Positions 39,517 to 51,800 of a stretch of DNA of 64,000 nucleotides are shown here, one piece after another. The stretch's first letter is position 1, and the number at the start of each line of letters is the position of its first letter. The DNA comes from Rostratula benghalensis (taxonomy: Eukaryota; Chordata; Aves; Charadriiformes; Rostratulidae). The stretch spans positions 996,778 to 1,060,777 of the forward strand of contig VXAI01000013.1 of assembly GCA_013399305.1 (NCBI GenBank), in the 5' to 3' direction. The notes under the pieces were generated by a model. The model was given only the letters and a program-made list of their open reading frames with translations, was not told where the DNA came from and did not search any database. The translations under genes and the position numbers were made by a program.

Positions 39517-39558
39517 AGCTTGTTCCAATTTTTATTTAGCTTGTTCCATTTTTTATTT
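39517..39558. repeat. 21-base tandem duplication
   Basis: Two adjacent copies of a 21-base unit beginning AGCTTGTTCCA and ending TTTATTT, differing at one base (A/T). Confidence 0.93.
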
Positions 39559-40352
39559 ATGTTCACATAAAATTGTGTCCCTATTTTTGAATTTGATGTT
39601 TTATAGTGTAAAATTCAAGCCAAGTGACTGTCATGTTCTGTCTTCTAGAAAGAGTTTGAAAGACTTGCCTTGATGACACAAAACCAATTTACAGACATAA
39701 GTTCTAATTAATTATATTGAAATATTTCCACACAAATTATAAAAATGAATTAAAAATAATGCAAAGAAGTTTTAAATAAATACAGTTGTATGCATTATAA
39801 TATTGTTAACTTAATAGATAAAGGAATCTTACTATGGAAAATGTGTATGTTCCTACTTCTTAAAAGAAATTCTATGAGGTAGCCAGGGTAGCAGGAAACC
39901 TTTCCCAATTTTCAGTTGAATTCCTCCATTGCATCTCTAAAGAGGAATTTCAACCTGAGGGAGATTCTGCTACACCAGAGAAAAGATCTTAAAGCAGAAT
40001 TTTAGTTTATTCTCAATAGAATTTTAGTTCATTTCTACCATAAATCTGCAACAACACAAATATGTGGAACATTTATTTGGGTAAAGAAGACCTAATTTTA
40101 ATCTAACCCTGTTATCCTGTGGTTTCTTGAATTATCGAATTATCCTGATTTTCTGTGCTGTTCTAGACTACTTAAAGAGTGTCAGAGTGCTTCAGAAACT
40201 TTTCAATTTTAATAATTTCAGTCATATTTCTGCTATTGGCAACTTCTCCTGGTCTTTAGCCTAATTTATTTTCTCTGGCATTTGTAAAAGGTGTTCTATG
40301 CCTTATTAAAGGTTCATAAAAGTATATTATTCTTATCATCACTTTCTTTAAA

Positions 40353-40383
40353 TTATATATATATATATATTTATTTTTTTTTT
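40353..40383. repeat. (TA)n tract with following T-run
   Basis: About nine TA dinucleotides (40353-40371) and then a T-run to 40383. Confidence 0.92.
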
Positions 40384-41941
40384 AGTTAGAGCTAGTCTCT
40401 TCTGTCACTCTACAATATTTTTCACAGTGAGGTAACAGAGCTACTACATTGTAACCTAATAAAAATGATTTTGCTATTTTTGTATAACAATTTGTACTCC
40501 TGCCCTGAGAGTGAAGTATCAGGGCTGGCCTGGGTTCACTTTGGCCAGAGCTGGGTTGAGCTTGTTTTAGCACCTACCGCAGGGCCAACTGCCTGTTGCC
40601 TCCCTTGCCTACGTTTGAGCTTTATCAGAGCCATCAGCATTGTTAAAATCAGTGTCTTGTTTAGCAATAATCTGAACAAATATCATAGATGAAGAATACG
40701 GGTATGTGTTTTGAGTTTTACAGCTTATACTGAATACACTTGCTTGGCGTATATGTGATAGCATGCTGTTAGTAGGTAATGTAACTCTATTGAGACATGG
40801 ATAATTTTAGCATGACTAAAAAGTTTCACCAACCCGTGACAGTGTTTTTGTACCCCGCCTGTCCACTTAGAGTTAATTATCATATCCCTGCACTTGACTG
40901 TATTGTATCATACAGACATACTCTGGCTTGCTAAACCTAACTCAAGATCCTGCTGTAACTGGAGGCAATTCTTCTCTGAGTTTATTTATTTATATATTTT
41001 CCCTATTCTGTAACAAAGATCAGTAAAAGCTGACTACATGAGGCAGTGAATCCTCTTTCTACAAAACCATCATGATTGGTAAATAGCTGTATATGGACCT
41101 TTATATTTCATATTTACTACTAAAACACTCTAGAAATAAAAATCAAATTAAGTTTTGGTAATTACAATGGTTTGAAAAATGTTCTTTAAAAAACCCCACA
41201 ACAACAACAAAAAAAAAAAAAACCAAAGGAAAACCCAGCTGGCCTTTCAATATTGCTCATCAGTCTTTTTGCTAGTTTTATTTGAATAGATTATGATTGC
41301 TTGTCCGGGGCTGAATTATTCTCCCACTTGCTTACAGTGTGATGACTGTGACCATGGAATTAAAAAAAAAAAAAAAATATCATAGATAATGATATCTGTG
41401 CTCCTATTAAAATAAATTCACATTGTTTAAGAGCAGATGGCTATATTAACACTTACTGAGAAAAATTGTCTTTTAGAATTCATTTTGAATTCTGTCAGTA
41501 ATCCTGAAGTGTAACATTCACAGCCATTGCTGCTTTTGCAGCACATTAAGCTTTTATGAAAGTAAAAGTTAATTACATATGATGACTAAACTCCAGGGAT
41601 CATAATTAGCTGAACTGAATGGCTGCACATCAGTAATTAAATGTCATTCCACTTCATTGTACTGAGCTCTACACCCAACCCTTAAAATGTCATAGGTATT
41701 GGAATATCCACAGGGCCATTTCTTCAGAAAACCTAAATATACAACACTATACAAAATATATTCAGTGGAAACCATAATTATGTGTTACTTACAGCATTTA
41801 TGCATTAAGCATATTAACCTTTTTCAGAGGTTGCTTATAGAAAAGAGTGTGTACCTTGGATAGATCTTTTTTCCATGGCTTTAATATGGAGAGGAGGAGG
41901 GGTTTGCTTTTGCTTTGCTTTGTACATGAATTGTTTTTCTC

Positions 41942-41974
41942 TTTTTTTTCTTTTCTTTTTTTTTTTTTTTTTTT
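41942..41974. repeat. T-rich tract
   Basis: Nearly pure T with three C interruptions. It gives the poly-Lys segment of a spurious minus-strand frame at 41798-42046. Confidence 0.92.
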
Positions 41975-44107
41975 CCCTGACTGACAATGTGTATGACTTC
42001 TCTGTGAATTATTTAGATTGTAGAGTATACAAAAATAAATAGCCACATCAGTCTCTGGATATGGGTTCTTTCAACTGACGGAGTATTAGAGTGAAGATTT
42101 CATACAAAGAAAACTGATTTCTCTTGAGTAGAACAAAGCATAATGCTCCACCTCAAAGAAATTTTCTTGATCTGCATTGCTATGCAGAAGGTAGCAGCTT
42201 TCAGGACATGCAATTTCACTGACCATTTTAGATGTTTGAAAAGCCTGTTTCCATATTATGTTCCCAAAAAGTATGGATACTTAAAAAATATAGATTTAAA
42301 AATTACTGGATCTTCGTGTGAGAAAATAAGAATATTTAACATTAATTTTCATGTTCTCTACTTTAAAGACTGAGAATAGTACTTTAAATCACATAAGGCG
42401 GGCAGCTGTAAATTAATTTAGGTTATCTAGATGTCCTTTTTGAGATACTTCTGTTGACAACCAAGGGAAACTTTTTTCAGTCTTTATTAGACATAAGTTC
42501 ATCACATAAACTGATAGCATAAATACGTGTCTTACTCCCCCAACTCAGAATGCATATTGCAAAATTATTTTATCTGATTTTAGCCTAAAGGCATTTACCT
42601 AATTTTTGCGATGTCCTTAAAAAATTTAAGTCACTAAGATCTTTAAAATGCCATTCTGTATGTTCAGTGCATAAAAGATAAACTGTAATTGCTTTTATGT
42701 AGTACAATTTGTTTTTGCTCGGCTGCATTAAGCATCCTACTACCATATGTCACCATTTCTTCGCTTCCATTCACCACCTGAGACAACACTGGCCATTGCC
42801 AGTATCACAGGAATCCAGGTCCAGCACAAACAGATGGTCAAGTTGTAGCAAAGCCAGATTTGGAGGACTTGTCAAAAGAGGATTTTTTTTTTAGTTCATA
42901 GAAATACTTTGACATTTAAAGGTCTCATAAAATTCAGAAGGAATCTTAAATAACCAAAAAACCTGGCACTTGTATCTTATGCAAAACCAAAATAGAGATG
43001 TTTACATTCTCTATGATCTGTCTATACTTGAAAAAGAGCACAAATATAATTTCCCTATGCTTGCACTTATAACAGCCCCATTTTTTTCTGAGATGGTAAA
43101 TTTTAATTATACTATCTAAATATAAGCTATGACTCAGATACTTCTAAATTTATTATTGCTTAACATCTCACCATTTATCAGTTTTAATACCTGTCTATAT
43201 TTTCTTGGTGTGCTATATACGTACATTAAGAAACACTACTAAATATCACATAGCAAAAGGTTTATTGGTAAGCAAAGTCACATTATATTCTACAGCCACA
43301 GGCTGAAAAAGGCACACATAGCAGATGACTTATTGAATAACTTGTTAAACCACAGTAACACATTTGAGTATTTTTTTCTGTTCTATATTTCTGTTACAAA
43401 TGCAATATATTTATGTGTATATTAACCAAAAAAATATTCATACCAATGTAAATAGATAAATATGTACTTTTTAGATATGGGAAATAAAATTAAAACAGAA
43501 TAATAGCTTTGACTGGGTTCCATTTGTCTGGTTCCAAAGTGTCTGGTGATGTACAAGTACCAGTACTCGAAATAGAGGTACATTTTCCTTTCAATATAAC
43601 AAAGTAATAGTTTAGTATCAGTACAGGTTATTTAGTCAGTTTTGCATAAACATTTCTGAAGAAAAGAAGCGTATCTTCACTTAGTTTGGCGGTTTTTGTT
43701 GTCCAATTTAAAGATTATTCTGCCTGCGTTATCAGTCATCAATAGATTGTGCTACATTTCTATACGCATTTAAATCATTCTCTAACAGGGACCCTACACA
43801 GGTTTCAAAATTGTGTTTATGAGTAATTATTCATTTACAATTTATGTTTATAACCCTGTTGTCTCAAATAATCCTGTTTTTTTTCTTTCAAAGTATCTGC
43901 TTGTACCTTGGCTATAGTCTCCTATTTTTCTTTGAATCTTTTTTAAAAGGGCCTTCATGGTTACAGTGATAAAACTAGCGTTTCATTAGTACAGGCTAAT
44001 TACACTTGCATCCTTTTTCACTTTGCAATAATAGGAATCATTTAACAGAAATAGATCACAAGGAAAGACTGAAAGATATGACAGAAAGAAGACCTGCTTT
44101 AATAAAT

Positions 44108-44133
44108 AATGATGATGATGATTATTATTATTA
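44108..44133. repeat. (GAT)n(TAT)n trinucleotide tract
   Basis: AATGATGATGATGATTATTATTATTAAT, a short compound trinucleotide repeat. Confidence 0.9.
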
Positions 44134-44757
44134 ATTCCTCATGTTAATATCATTGGTATCAAAAGCATTTTACAAGAAATGACAAGGTAGTCCTAAACTC
44201 TTGATGTTTGTGTTTAACATGAGAAACTTACAACATTCTACTGGTATATCTAAATCCTGCTTCTGGCTCCCTAGGCGCTGGATAAGTGCATAAGTCTTGA
44301 TTTGGAGAAACCAAAAGACTTTTTGAATGCATACAAGTCCTCTAGTCAATGCAAATTAAAATGATCCAAGGATTGTTGCCATTCTTAATACATGATTTGG
44401 AACTGTATCGCATGTGTGTCCCCCTAGGGTTTCTGGGAACAACTCTGAAGGCCAGAAGAAAGATGAAAGATGCTTGTACCCGTTACTCCAAAGGTACATG
44501 TGGACAGAAGTTAGGCATGCGTGACTGGAAGAGTAATCCTAAATTAAATCCTTTACCCTATCTAAAACCTATGCAATAAAACAGTCTTTGCTGAGCTGAC
44601 ATCCAAGAAATCAACCTTCAGTTTAACATTTCTGCAATATTTACTATGTAAAGATTAACCCACTCCAATTCTAATGTAGTCAATTAAAAACATATCTGTT
44701 CAATGCAATTCAAAGCCTAACATGTTTCCCTGGGTTTATGTCAAATTTGGTTTACAA

Positions 44758-44813
44758 TTCTCTCTTTCTCACCTCCACTCTCCCCTTCTCACTCTCTCCT
44801 CTTCTGTCTCTCT
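44758..44813 (+). repeat. Polypyrimidine tract
   Basis: About 55 bases almost entirely C and T (TCTCTTTCTCACCTCC... to CTGTCTCTCTG), followed by ATTTTAG. It resembles a splice-acceptor tract, but the sequence after the AG has no open frame and no other exon signal, so a splice role is not supported. Confidence 0.8.
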
Positions 44814-47498
44814 GATTTTAGAGTTTTAGTTAATACTCAGTAGAGTTTTAACTACTAAAAGGAGACTTACAGATACTTAAAATGGGTAGAATGTGTTCTG
44901 AGATGCTGAAGTATTATGGAAACACAATGAGATGACTTGCTACAATGGTAATATGTGAGGAATGAGCTCATTATTTGAAAGCACTGTGACTAGAATTAGC
45001 CATCTTATCCCAGACATTTCCACACACACTGACCACACTTCTGTACTTGTTTTCCTAGCATATTACAACAAAAAATCAAGATTTCAAAGTCTCCCTTCAA
45101 ATAATATCATAATCCTGAGTTACAATAGCCCAGGTCAAATGGTGTCATCCTCTTAGGTGCTATAAGGAAAGATTTCTTGTATTTTGAGAACTGGAAAAAA
45201 AAACCAACAGAAAGAAACAAAGAATAAAAGAGAAAATTGATACCTTATATTTATATGTGGAAAAGAATGCTTAACTTAGCTTTATTTTCCCTAACATATA
45301 TGTCCAGTGTAACATTTAAGAATAAATTAGCTCAGCTCAGTTTTCTTTGAGCATTGCTGAAGACTGAAGAGCATTTCTTCCTGAAAGAGAAACAAGTGCA
45401 ATGCAAAAGTAAATAATTAAAGCTAAATAAGGCAGACAACACGTATAGCTGGTAATAAGATAGAGCATTATACCTCTAGGTCACTTCTTCACATCTGTAC
45501 CAGATCAGTAGTGACAGAAAGTGTTACCCTCTGACAGCTATTCAATAGAATATGTGAAATGATTTACAGGGTTCAATCCCATTTCTAATGGACAGGAATC
45601 CACATTGCAAATGACGTTAATTGGCATCTTTGTGTGGTAATACAAGCAGAGAGGCCAATGCCTAAATGCTCTTGAAGATTTAAAAAAAAGGCATCTCCCC
45701 TCTGGACATAGTCACAGTCAGGGTTAAGGTCTATGGGCAGAATCTGACAGTCAGAAAGCTGATTTTTTGAGAGGCGTGTTATAATTATATGCCAGTTACA
45801 TAGAAAATTGAAGTTTTCTGCATTACCATTCCAGATAAATTCCGATGTATCTATTTATTTTCACAGTTTGTTAACAAAACATGAAAAAAAAGAAAATAAT
45901 GTATGCAAATGCTTCAGTGAATGAAGAAAAATTCACATATACAGAACAACTCTTGGTCTAACAAACACAGAGACACTGGGAGGCTACCAGAACAATATAA
46001 AAAAATATAAATATAAAGTAAATCTCGTCAGTAACTTTTTTACAGAATTCTTGTCCAACCACCTGCTTTTTCAATAGGCTTTTAAAAGTACATTTCCTTT
46101 TTAATAAAAAACGGAAAATAAAAAGACATTCAAAATACCAGGTTTAGTTTTTTGGGTTAAAACTGCTAGTTTGATTCTTACAGCACAGTCAGCTCAGGCT
46201 TAGCTTCCCACTTTTCTTTCCCCATGTCTTGTTTTTATGCCCTCGGCAAGTCATGAAAGAGGAAACACCCTTCCCTTCAGACAGCAGACTAATGGTATTA
46301 GGCTAAAGTTTAGCTAGTAGTCTGAATTTTTATTGTCAAAATAACAAAAACTTTGTACTTTTCTAAACAGCTCTATGTTTTCAGACATTACAACTCTCTC
46401 CATGTTTTTTTTTTGTTTATTGCCATTATATGGTACTATTTGGACTTTATTTTGCTGTTAGCTGGTCAGCCTGTGTCCTAATATGTAGTCTAGCAGTTAG
46501 AGCTAAATCAGGCACGTTTGACAGATGCCACATCTGATTAGACTATAATACAGTTAAACACATTCCTTTGTGATGGCCCATTATAAGCATGGTTGTGAAG
46601 AAATTACTGATCCATAAAGAACTGTCTGTAGCAAGTCACACTGGGCTTTTTATATCACTTGTCTTTTTCAATTGAGCAATATTGTCTGCTTCTCTATAAT
46701 GAATGGCTATTCAGCTTAAAAGTAGTACTAAAGAGTATAAAATAAAAACTTTATTAAACCATTTTATCTTTTATATTACACTGAGTGATATTTTACAGGC
46801 AGGATTAAAAACATCTTCTGTAATAAAAAGTGAAGGTCTGTTTAAAACACCTTTAGAGTTACTGTTCTAACAACAAAAAACATGAAGGAACACGTGCCTT
46901 AAGAAGAAAGTAATGTTCAGTTAAATTTTATATCAGCAAAATAAACAACATAAAAATAAAATCCAGGAATAAAAAAAGGTACATTTTCTACTAGAAAACA
47001 TGTTAAGATGAAAAAAAACCATGCCATTTGAAAGATGCTTCTTCAACAAAACCTATTAAAATTTTACATCACATTGTTATCAAAACTCCAGGAAGGAACT
47101 TTAAATAATTCCCTACTAAGACCAAAGGATAACATGCATTTATTTTGAAGGAATTAAGTTCATCAACAAGCATGAGAGATGTCGTTCTAGGTTGACTAAA
47201 TACTTTCCAATTGGAAGACATTTGTTTTCCTGTTATCCACTAATTCAACAATTTCAAACTTTTCACTTTATTTGTGAGACAGAAGTTGTAGAAATGAACC
47301 CAAATCAGACCTTAGCTGTATTAGATCTCCAACAACTTTAATGAGTGTTGTAAATACTAAGGTATCTGACCAAAAAATGGCAATATTTCTTTTGGAGTAT
47401 CTATGGAAACCATTAGCAAAGTGCAGGACTATTTTATTTCTCTTTAAAAAAAACAAAAAAAAAACCAAAAAACCCCCCTAATTTTAATTACATAATAA

Positions 47499-47780
47499 GA
47501 ACTCATAAGACAAGTGGAAACGTCCTCAAGTTGCACCAGAGTAGATTCAGATTGGATATTAGGAATTTTTTTTACACTGAAAGTGTAAAAAAATGCTTAC
47601 ACTGTAAGCATTGGAATGGGCTGCCCGGGAAAGCATTTGAGGCACCATCCCCATTCAAAAGACAGGTTTACATACTGCCTAGAGACATGGTTTAGTGATA
47701 GTTTTTATCAGAGTTAGGTTGATGGTTGGACTAGATGATCTTAAAGGTCCCTTCCAACACAGACAATTCTATGATTCTAT
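47499..47780 (+). mobile_element. CR1 LINE 3' end with internal hairpins
   Basis: A tail copy of the same CR1 type as at 17.0 kb. CAAGTTGCACCAGAGTAGATTC and GGATATTAGGAA are followed by a disrupted stretch, then CATTGGAATGGGCTGCCCGGG, GACATGGTTTAGTGATAG, GATGATCTTAAAGGTCCCTTCC and the clean tail ACAATTCTATGATTCTAT. At 47567-47612, where CR1 normally has a short TTTACTGTGAGGGTG-like stretch, two adjacent hairpins are present. No coding frame survives. Confidence 0.93.
47567..47612. repeat. Two adjacent short hairpins
   Basis: Hairpin 1 has 12-base arms (47567-47578 and 47582-47593) around GAA. Hairpin 2 has 9-base arms (47592-47600 and 47604-47612) around ACT, overlapping hairpin 1 by two bases. 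Both contain TTACACTG. They look like local template-switch products inside a CR1 tail. Confidence 0.88.
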
Positions 47781-47801
47781 ATCTAATTCACAGTAAAGCA
47801 T

Positions 47802-48065
47802 TTGACACTGTCTCCTGCAACGTCCTTGTGGCCAAAACTGAGGAAGTGTGGCCTGAACAATAGGGTAGTAAGGTGGATTGTGAACTGGCTGAAGGATAGA
47901 AGCCAGAGAGTTGTGGTCAATGGGACAGAGTCTAGTTGCAGGCCTGTATCTAGTGGAGTCCCCCAGGGATTGGTACTGGGCCCAGTATTATTCAATATAT
48001 TCATCAACAACTTGGATGAGGGAACAGAGTGCACTATCAGCAAGTTTGCTGATGACACAAACTGA
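47802..48065 (+). pseudogene. CR1 reverse transcriptase remnant (palm region)
   Basis: An 87-codon frame with successive CR1 RT blocks: [52 protein letters not shown] and the catalytic ADD. The F-A-D-D motif at 48045-48056 keeps both Asp residues. The frame stops right after DDTN, where intact CR1 would continue with the RT thumb. The upstream fingers region is missing because of 5' truncation. It is a transposon fossil and has no host function that I can see. Confidence 0.94.
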
Positions 48066-48354
48066 GAAGAGTGGCTGACACGCCAGAAGGCTGTGCTGCC
48101 ATCCAGAGAGACCTGGACATGCTGGAGAGCTGGGCAGGAGAAATTTAATGAAATGCAACAGGGGCAATTGTAGAGTCTTGCATCTGGGCAAGAACAACCC
48201 CAGGTCCCAGTATAGGTTGGGAAATGACCTGTTGGAGACAGTGTAGGGGAAAGGGACCCGGGGGGTCCTTGTAGACAGCAGGATGACCATGAGCCAGCAC
48301 TGTGCCCTTGTGGCCAAGAAGGCCAATGGCATCCTGGGATGTATTTGAAGGGCT

Positions 48355-48846
48355 GTGGTCAGTAGGTCCAGAGAGGTTCTCCTTCCCCTCTACTGTGCCC
48401 TGGTGAGACTCCATCTGGATTATTGTCTCCAGTTCTGGGCTCCTCAGTTCAAGAAGGACAGGGAACTGCTTGAGAGAGTACAGGCCAGAGTCACAAAGAT
48501 GATGAAGGGAGTGGAGCATCTCCCATGCAAGGAAAGACTGAGGGAGCTGGGTCTCTTGAGCTTGGAGAAGAGGGGACTAAAGGGTGACCTCATTAATGTT
48601 TATAAATATGTAAAAGGTGAGTGTCAGGAGGATGGAGCCAGTCTTATCTCAGTGACAGCCAATGATAGGACAAGGGGCAATGGGTGCAAGCTGGAACATA
48701 GGAGGTTCCACATAAATATGAGGAAAAACTTCTTCACGATGAGGGTGATGGAACACTGGAGCAGTCTGCCCAGAGAGGTTGTGGAGTCTCCTTCTCTGGA
48801 GATATTTAAAACCCACCTGGACACGTTCCTGTGTGACCTGATCTAG
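48355..48846 (+). pseudogene. CR1 ORF2 C-terminal remnant
   Basis: A 163-codon frame, the longest in the window. It covers the C-terminal region of CR1 ORF2: [74 protein letters not shown], and [20 protein letters not shown]. It ends in CDLI and a stop, the usual CR1 ORF2 ending. The apparent start Met is simply the first Met after an upstream stop and is not a real initiation site. The good preservation over 160 codons suggests a younger insertion than the other copies here. Confidence 0.94.
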
Positions 48847-51800
48847 GTGTTCCTGCTCTGGCAGGGACATTGGACTGGATGATCTTTCAAGGTTGTTTCC
48901 AATCCCACATATTCTGTGTAATTCTGAGGGATTTTAATGGATTTGTCTCCAGTCTTAGTCTTGACTGTGCTGAAATATAATTTATTCACAAATATCCTCT
49001 GTCCTTTAGATACTTAAACTCTAAGTTTCTTAATACATAAAATATAACTTATTTTATCACATTGCAGCAGACGTATGCAAATACTTTGAGAATCTATATG
49101 TTTCTAAACTATTCAATATTAGATTGTTTAGCTGAATATTAAGATAGTGATTTACTAAGGAAATTACACAGAATTTTACAGGCAGAGACATATTTGTCTA
49201 AAAGGTTGTCTAGAAAGATTGTAAAGTGGTTCTGGTCAAAACATGAACTTTATTTGTTGTCTTTGTATTTGTTATGAAAATATCACTTGACGTTTTGAAG
49301 AAATACATACCTTTGTACATGGGGTTGCTCAGCATATTTGAATATTGAATATTGTGTATGGTTTGGGACTGTGAGATGAAGTGGAGTACATAACTTTGTG
49401 GAATCTACTGAAGACAATGTGATTATGATGCAAGAAGAGAAGGCTGGTGAAAAGAAGGTGTAAAAAATATGCGTTTTCACTACATCATAAAACAGATTCT
49501 AAATGGCAGATATTCAGCAGCTACTGTGACAGGACAGATCAGCTATAAATGTGAAAAATTGTTAAGAACAAAAGAACATACATTTTAACATGTGTTAGTG
49601 GAGGGTTCGTATATCTTAAGCTCTATTCTCAGCCAGTCACTTTGAAGGTAGGCTGCTTTCTGACTGAAAAGTTTTCATTTCTCCTTCTGTCTCAAAGACT
49701 TTCTGTCTAAGTTTAAAAGATGGCTACTTACTGCTCTCTACTGGTAATATAAATACAGTCATTTAAAGATTAGAATTCTGCATGAGCCACCTCTGTAGCC
49801 CTAAGGAGTCAGCCACATATTAAAGTGAATGCAAGAAAAAGATCAAACTGGTATCAGAAATAAAATGCAAATTTCATTCTAATTTTTACAGTGAAAGAGT
49901 AGGCTAGCAAAGATAAATGTTATTAAATCATAATTTTAAAAATATAATTATTTTAATAATTAGTAACTCAGATGTCTATGCTAGGATTTTGTCCAGTTTC
50001 CATTGTCAATCTGTTGATTTTCATAATAACTAATCATCTGTGAAAGAATGAAGTACTCAGAAAGCAGAAGACTGTAGCTCATTGCTTTTCTGTGTGAGAT
50101 TCTAAACTCACAGAAATTAGTTATTAATTCGTATTGAGTGCTGAGTGTATACTGAATATTACAAAATCTTGATTTATACTGAATATTATCCCATGTTAGC
50201 AGCCATCCCAAACTCTCACTTAAACTCCAATTAACTATTGGAAAATGTAAAACAGCTTCTGGAGGATGTGTCATCAGTTAGCTTTCCCTTATGGTTGAAA
50301 CATGAAAAGACACAATTATAAATGTGCTCAAAGACATACATAGATACAAAGGCAAACACATATGTAGATAGTTATATACAGAAAGTTTATTTAATGAATA
50401 TCAGTTATCCAGCTGAATTTAATGTTCCTTTAGACTCCTTGGTGTTTTCGTCATATGGTTCTCAAAGATTACTATCACATAATACCAAGGAATATTGTAA
50501 CATATGCCTAAACCCAAGACCCCACAAAGGCACTTTATTGCCAAATATATTTTCAATAAAGAGAAAGAACTTTTTAAAAATTTATTCTCCCAATGGAAAG
50601 TTACAGGCTTGAGCATAAAAATATAAAGGAAAAATACATTTTGGTATACAGCAAAATCATCCCATTTTACTTCGCTTTCATGTAGTTAGAATGGAACAAC
50701 TGGTGACAGTGTAACACTAAGCTTGTGCAGAATGACAGACAAATATTAGCACTATTTTTTTACAAAGATAATTTAGGTTCAAGTCCTACATTAAATTATT
50801 ATCAGAACCATGCAGATAACAGACACAGCCCTCTTTGACTGGAAGACATTAGAAGATTGGTGAAGCTTGTTCGCTGGTAGGAATTCTCAAAAGCCTTTCT
50901 GAATGCTGTTCAGCTGTGAGAAGGATCCTAGAGTGATAACAAGCTACTTGGAGGTTAGACATTTGGAAGCACTGGGATATCTCTCTTCCAGTCTGTGTTT
51001 TCCTCCAGAAGCCAGTGTTTCCCCAATATCTGGTGACCCTTCAAGAAAGCAGCCTAGAAGACAGAGTTCATGCCTGAAAACCTTCAAAATTCAACCTCTC
51101 CAAGCTCTTCTGAAACATTATCAAGATGAAACACCAAAATCAAATATCTTCTAAAGAAATTAAAAATTGAGAGTAATAAATTAGATCCTTTCAAAAGTAG
51201 TTTATGTTAATTCCTTTTTAGCCATGTCTCAGAAAAAAAAAACATTAATCCTGTTCTTGTAAAACTATTTATAATGTATAAATATGAATATAATTAGATT
51301 AATAAAATACGTTTGCATATTTTCCTAAGAAATATTATTTGGAGATCTTGATTTCCTTAACATTCTTTTGTGTAATAAAAATAAGTAAAAATATTATGAC
51401 AGAGAAAATAAAATCTTAAAACTTAAGTACTAATAAAATTAACTTTTTTTTTGGGTGCTTTCAGGATTGCCTAAATTTGGTGCTTTATCAATCACTCTTT
51501 CCTGTAGCATTAGTTGTTAAAACTATTAGAGAAAACAAATAGTATATAATATTGCTAGGTAATGTTCTGAAGTACTTAAATTACTATTCATAGAACATAA
51601 TGTGATTTGGCAGTATAATTTTGCAGTATTGATGGACTTTTTTTTTTCACTTGCATTCCTTCTTTACTAAAAAAACCCCTGTATTTTACCTTATTTTTTC
51701 TATTTTTCTGAATAAAGTGCTAGCATTCTTTTTAAGAAGATCATTTCTGCGTGCTAAAACATTTATAAACATTTATGAAAATGTTTTTGAATCATGAAGT

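Larger units (their letters stand above)
36793..47498. other. Unannotated AT-rich DNA, about 10.7 kb
   Basis: The longest featureless part of the window. I find no exon, RNA gene or recognisable transposon. It holds homopolymer runs (A18 at 37573-37590, A16 at 41362-41377, T-rich 41942-41974), a TA tract (40353-40371), a GAT/ATT tract (44108-44133), a 21-base duplication (39517-39558) and a pyrimidine tract (44758-44813). Reading frames here are at most about 93 codons and lack known domains. Confidence 0.5.
47779..48927 (+). mobile_element. CR1 LINE copy (RT domain to 3' end), best preserved in the window
   Basis: 5'-truncated CR1 that starts inside the RT domain ([18 protein letters not shown] coding) directly after the tail of the preceding CR1. 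It runs through the catalytic FADD block (48045-48056), the LHLGKNNP block, the C-terminal domain and the 3' UTR. It ends GATGATCTTTCAAGGTTGTTTCC, AATCCCACATATTCTGTGTAATTC near 48927. Two long open pieces (47802-48065 and 48355-48846) are separated by stop codons and frame changes, so it cannot be active. Its ending matches the small copy at 32.5 kb. Confidence 0.96.

Noticed and set aside
50766..50796. tRNA-like T arm with B-box word GGTTCAAGTCC
   Set aside because: The T stem pairs in only four of five positions and no A box, acceptor stem or anticodon arm can be placed upstream at tRNA spacing.
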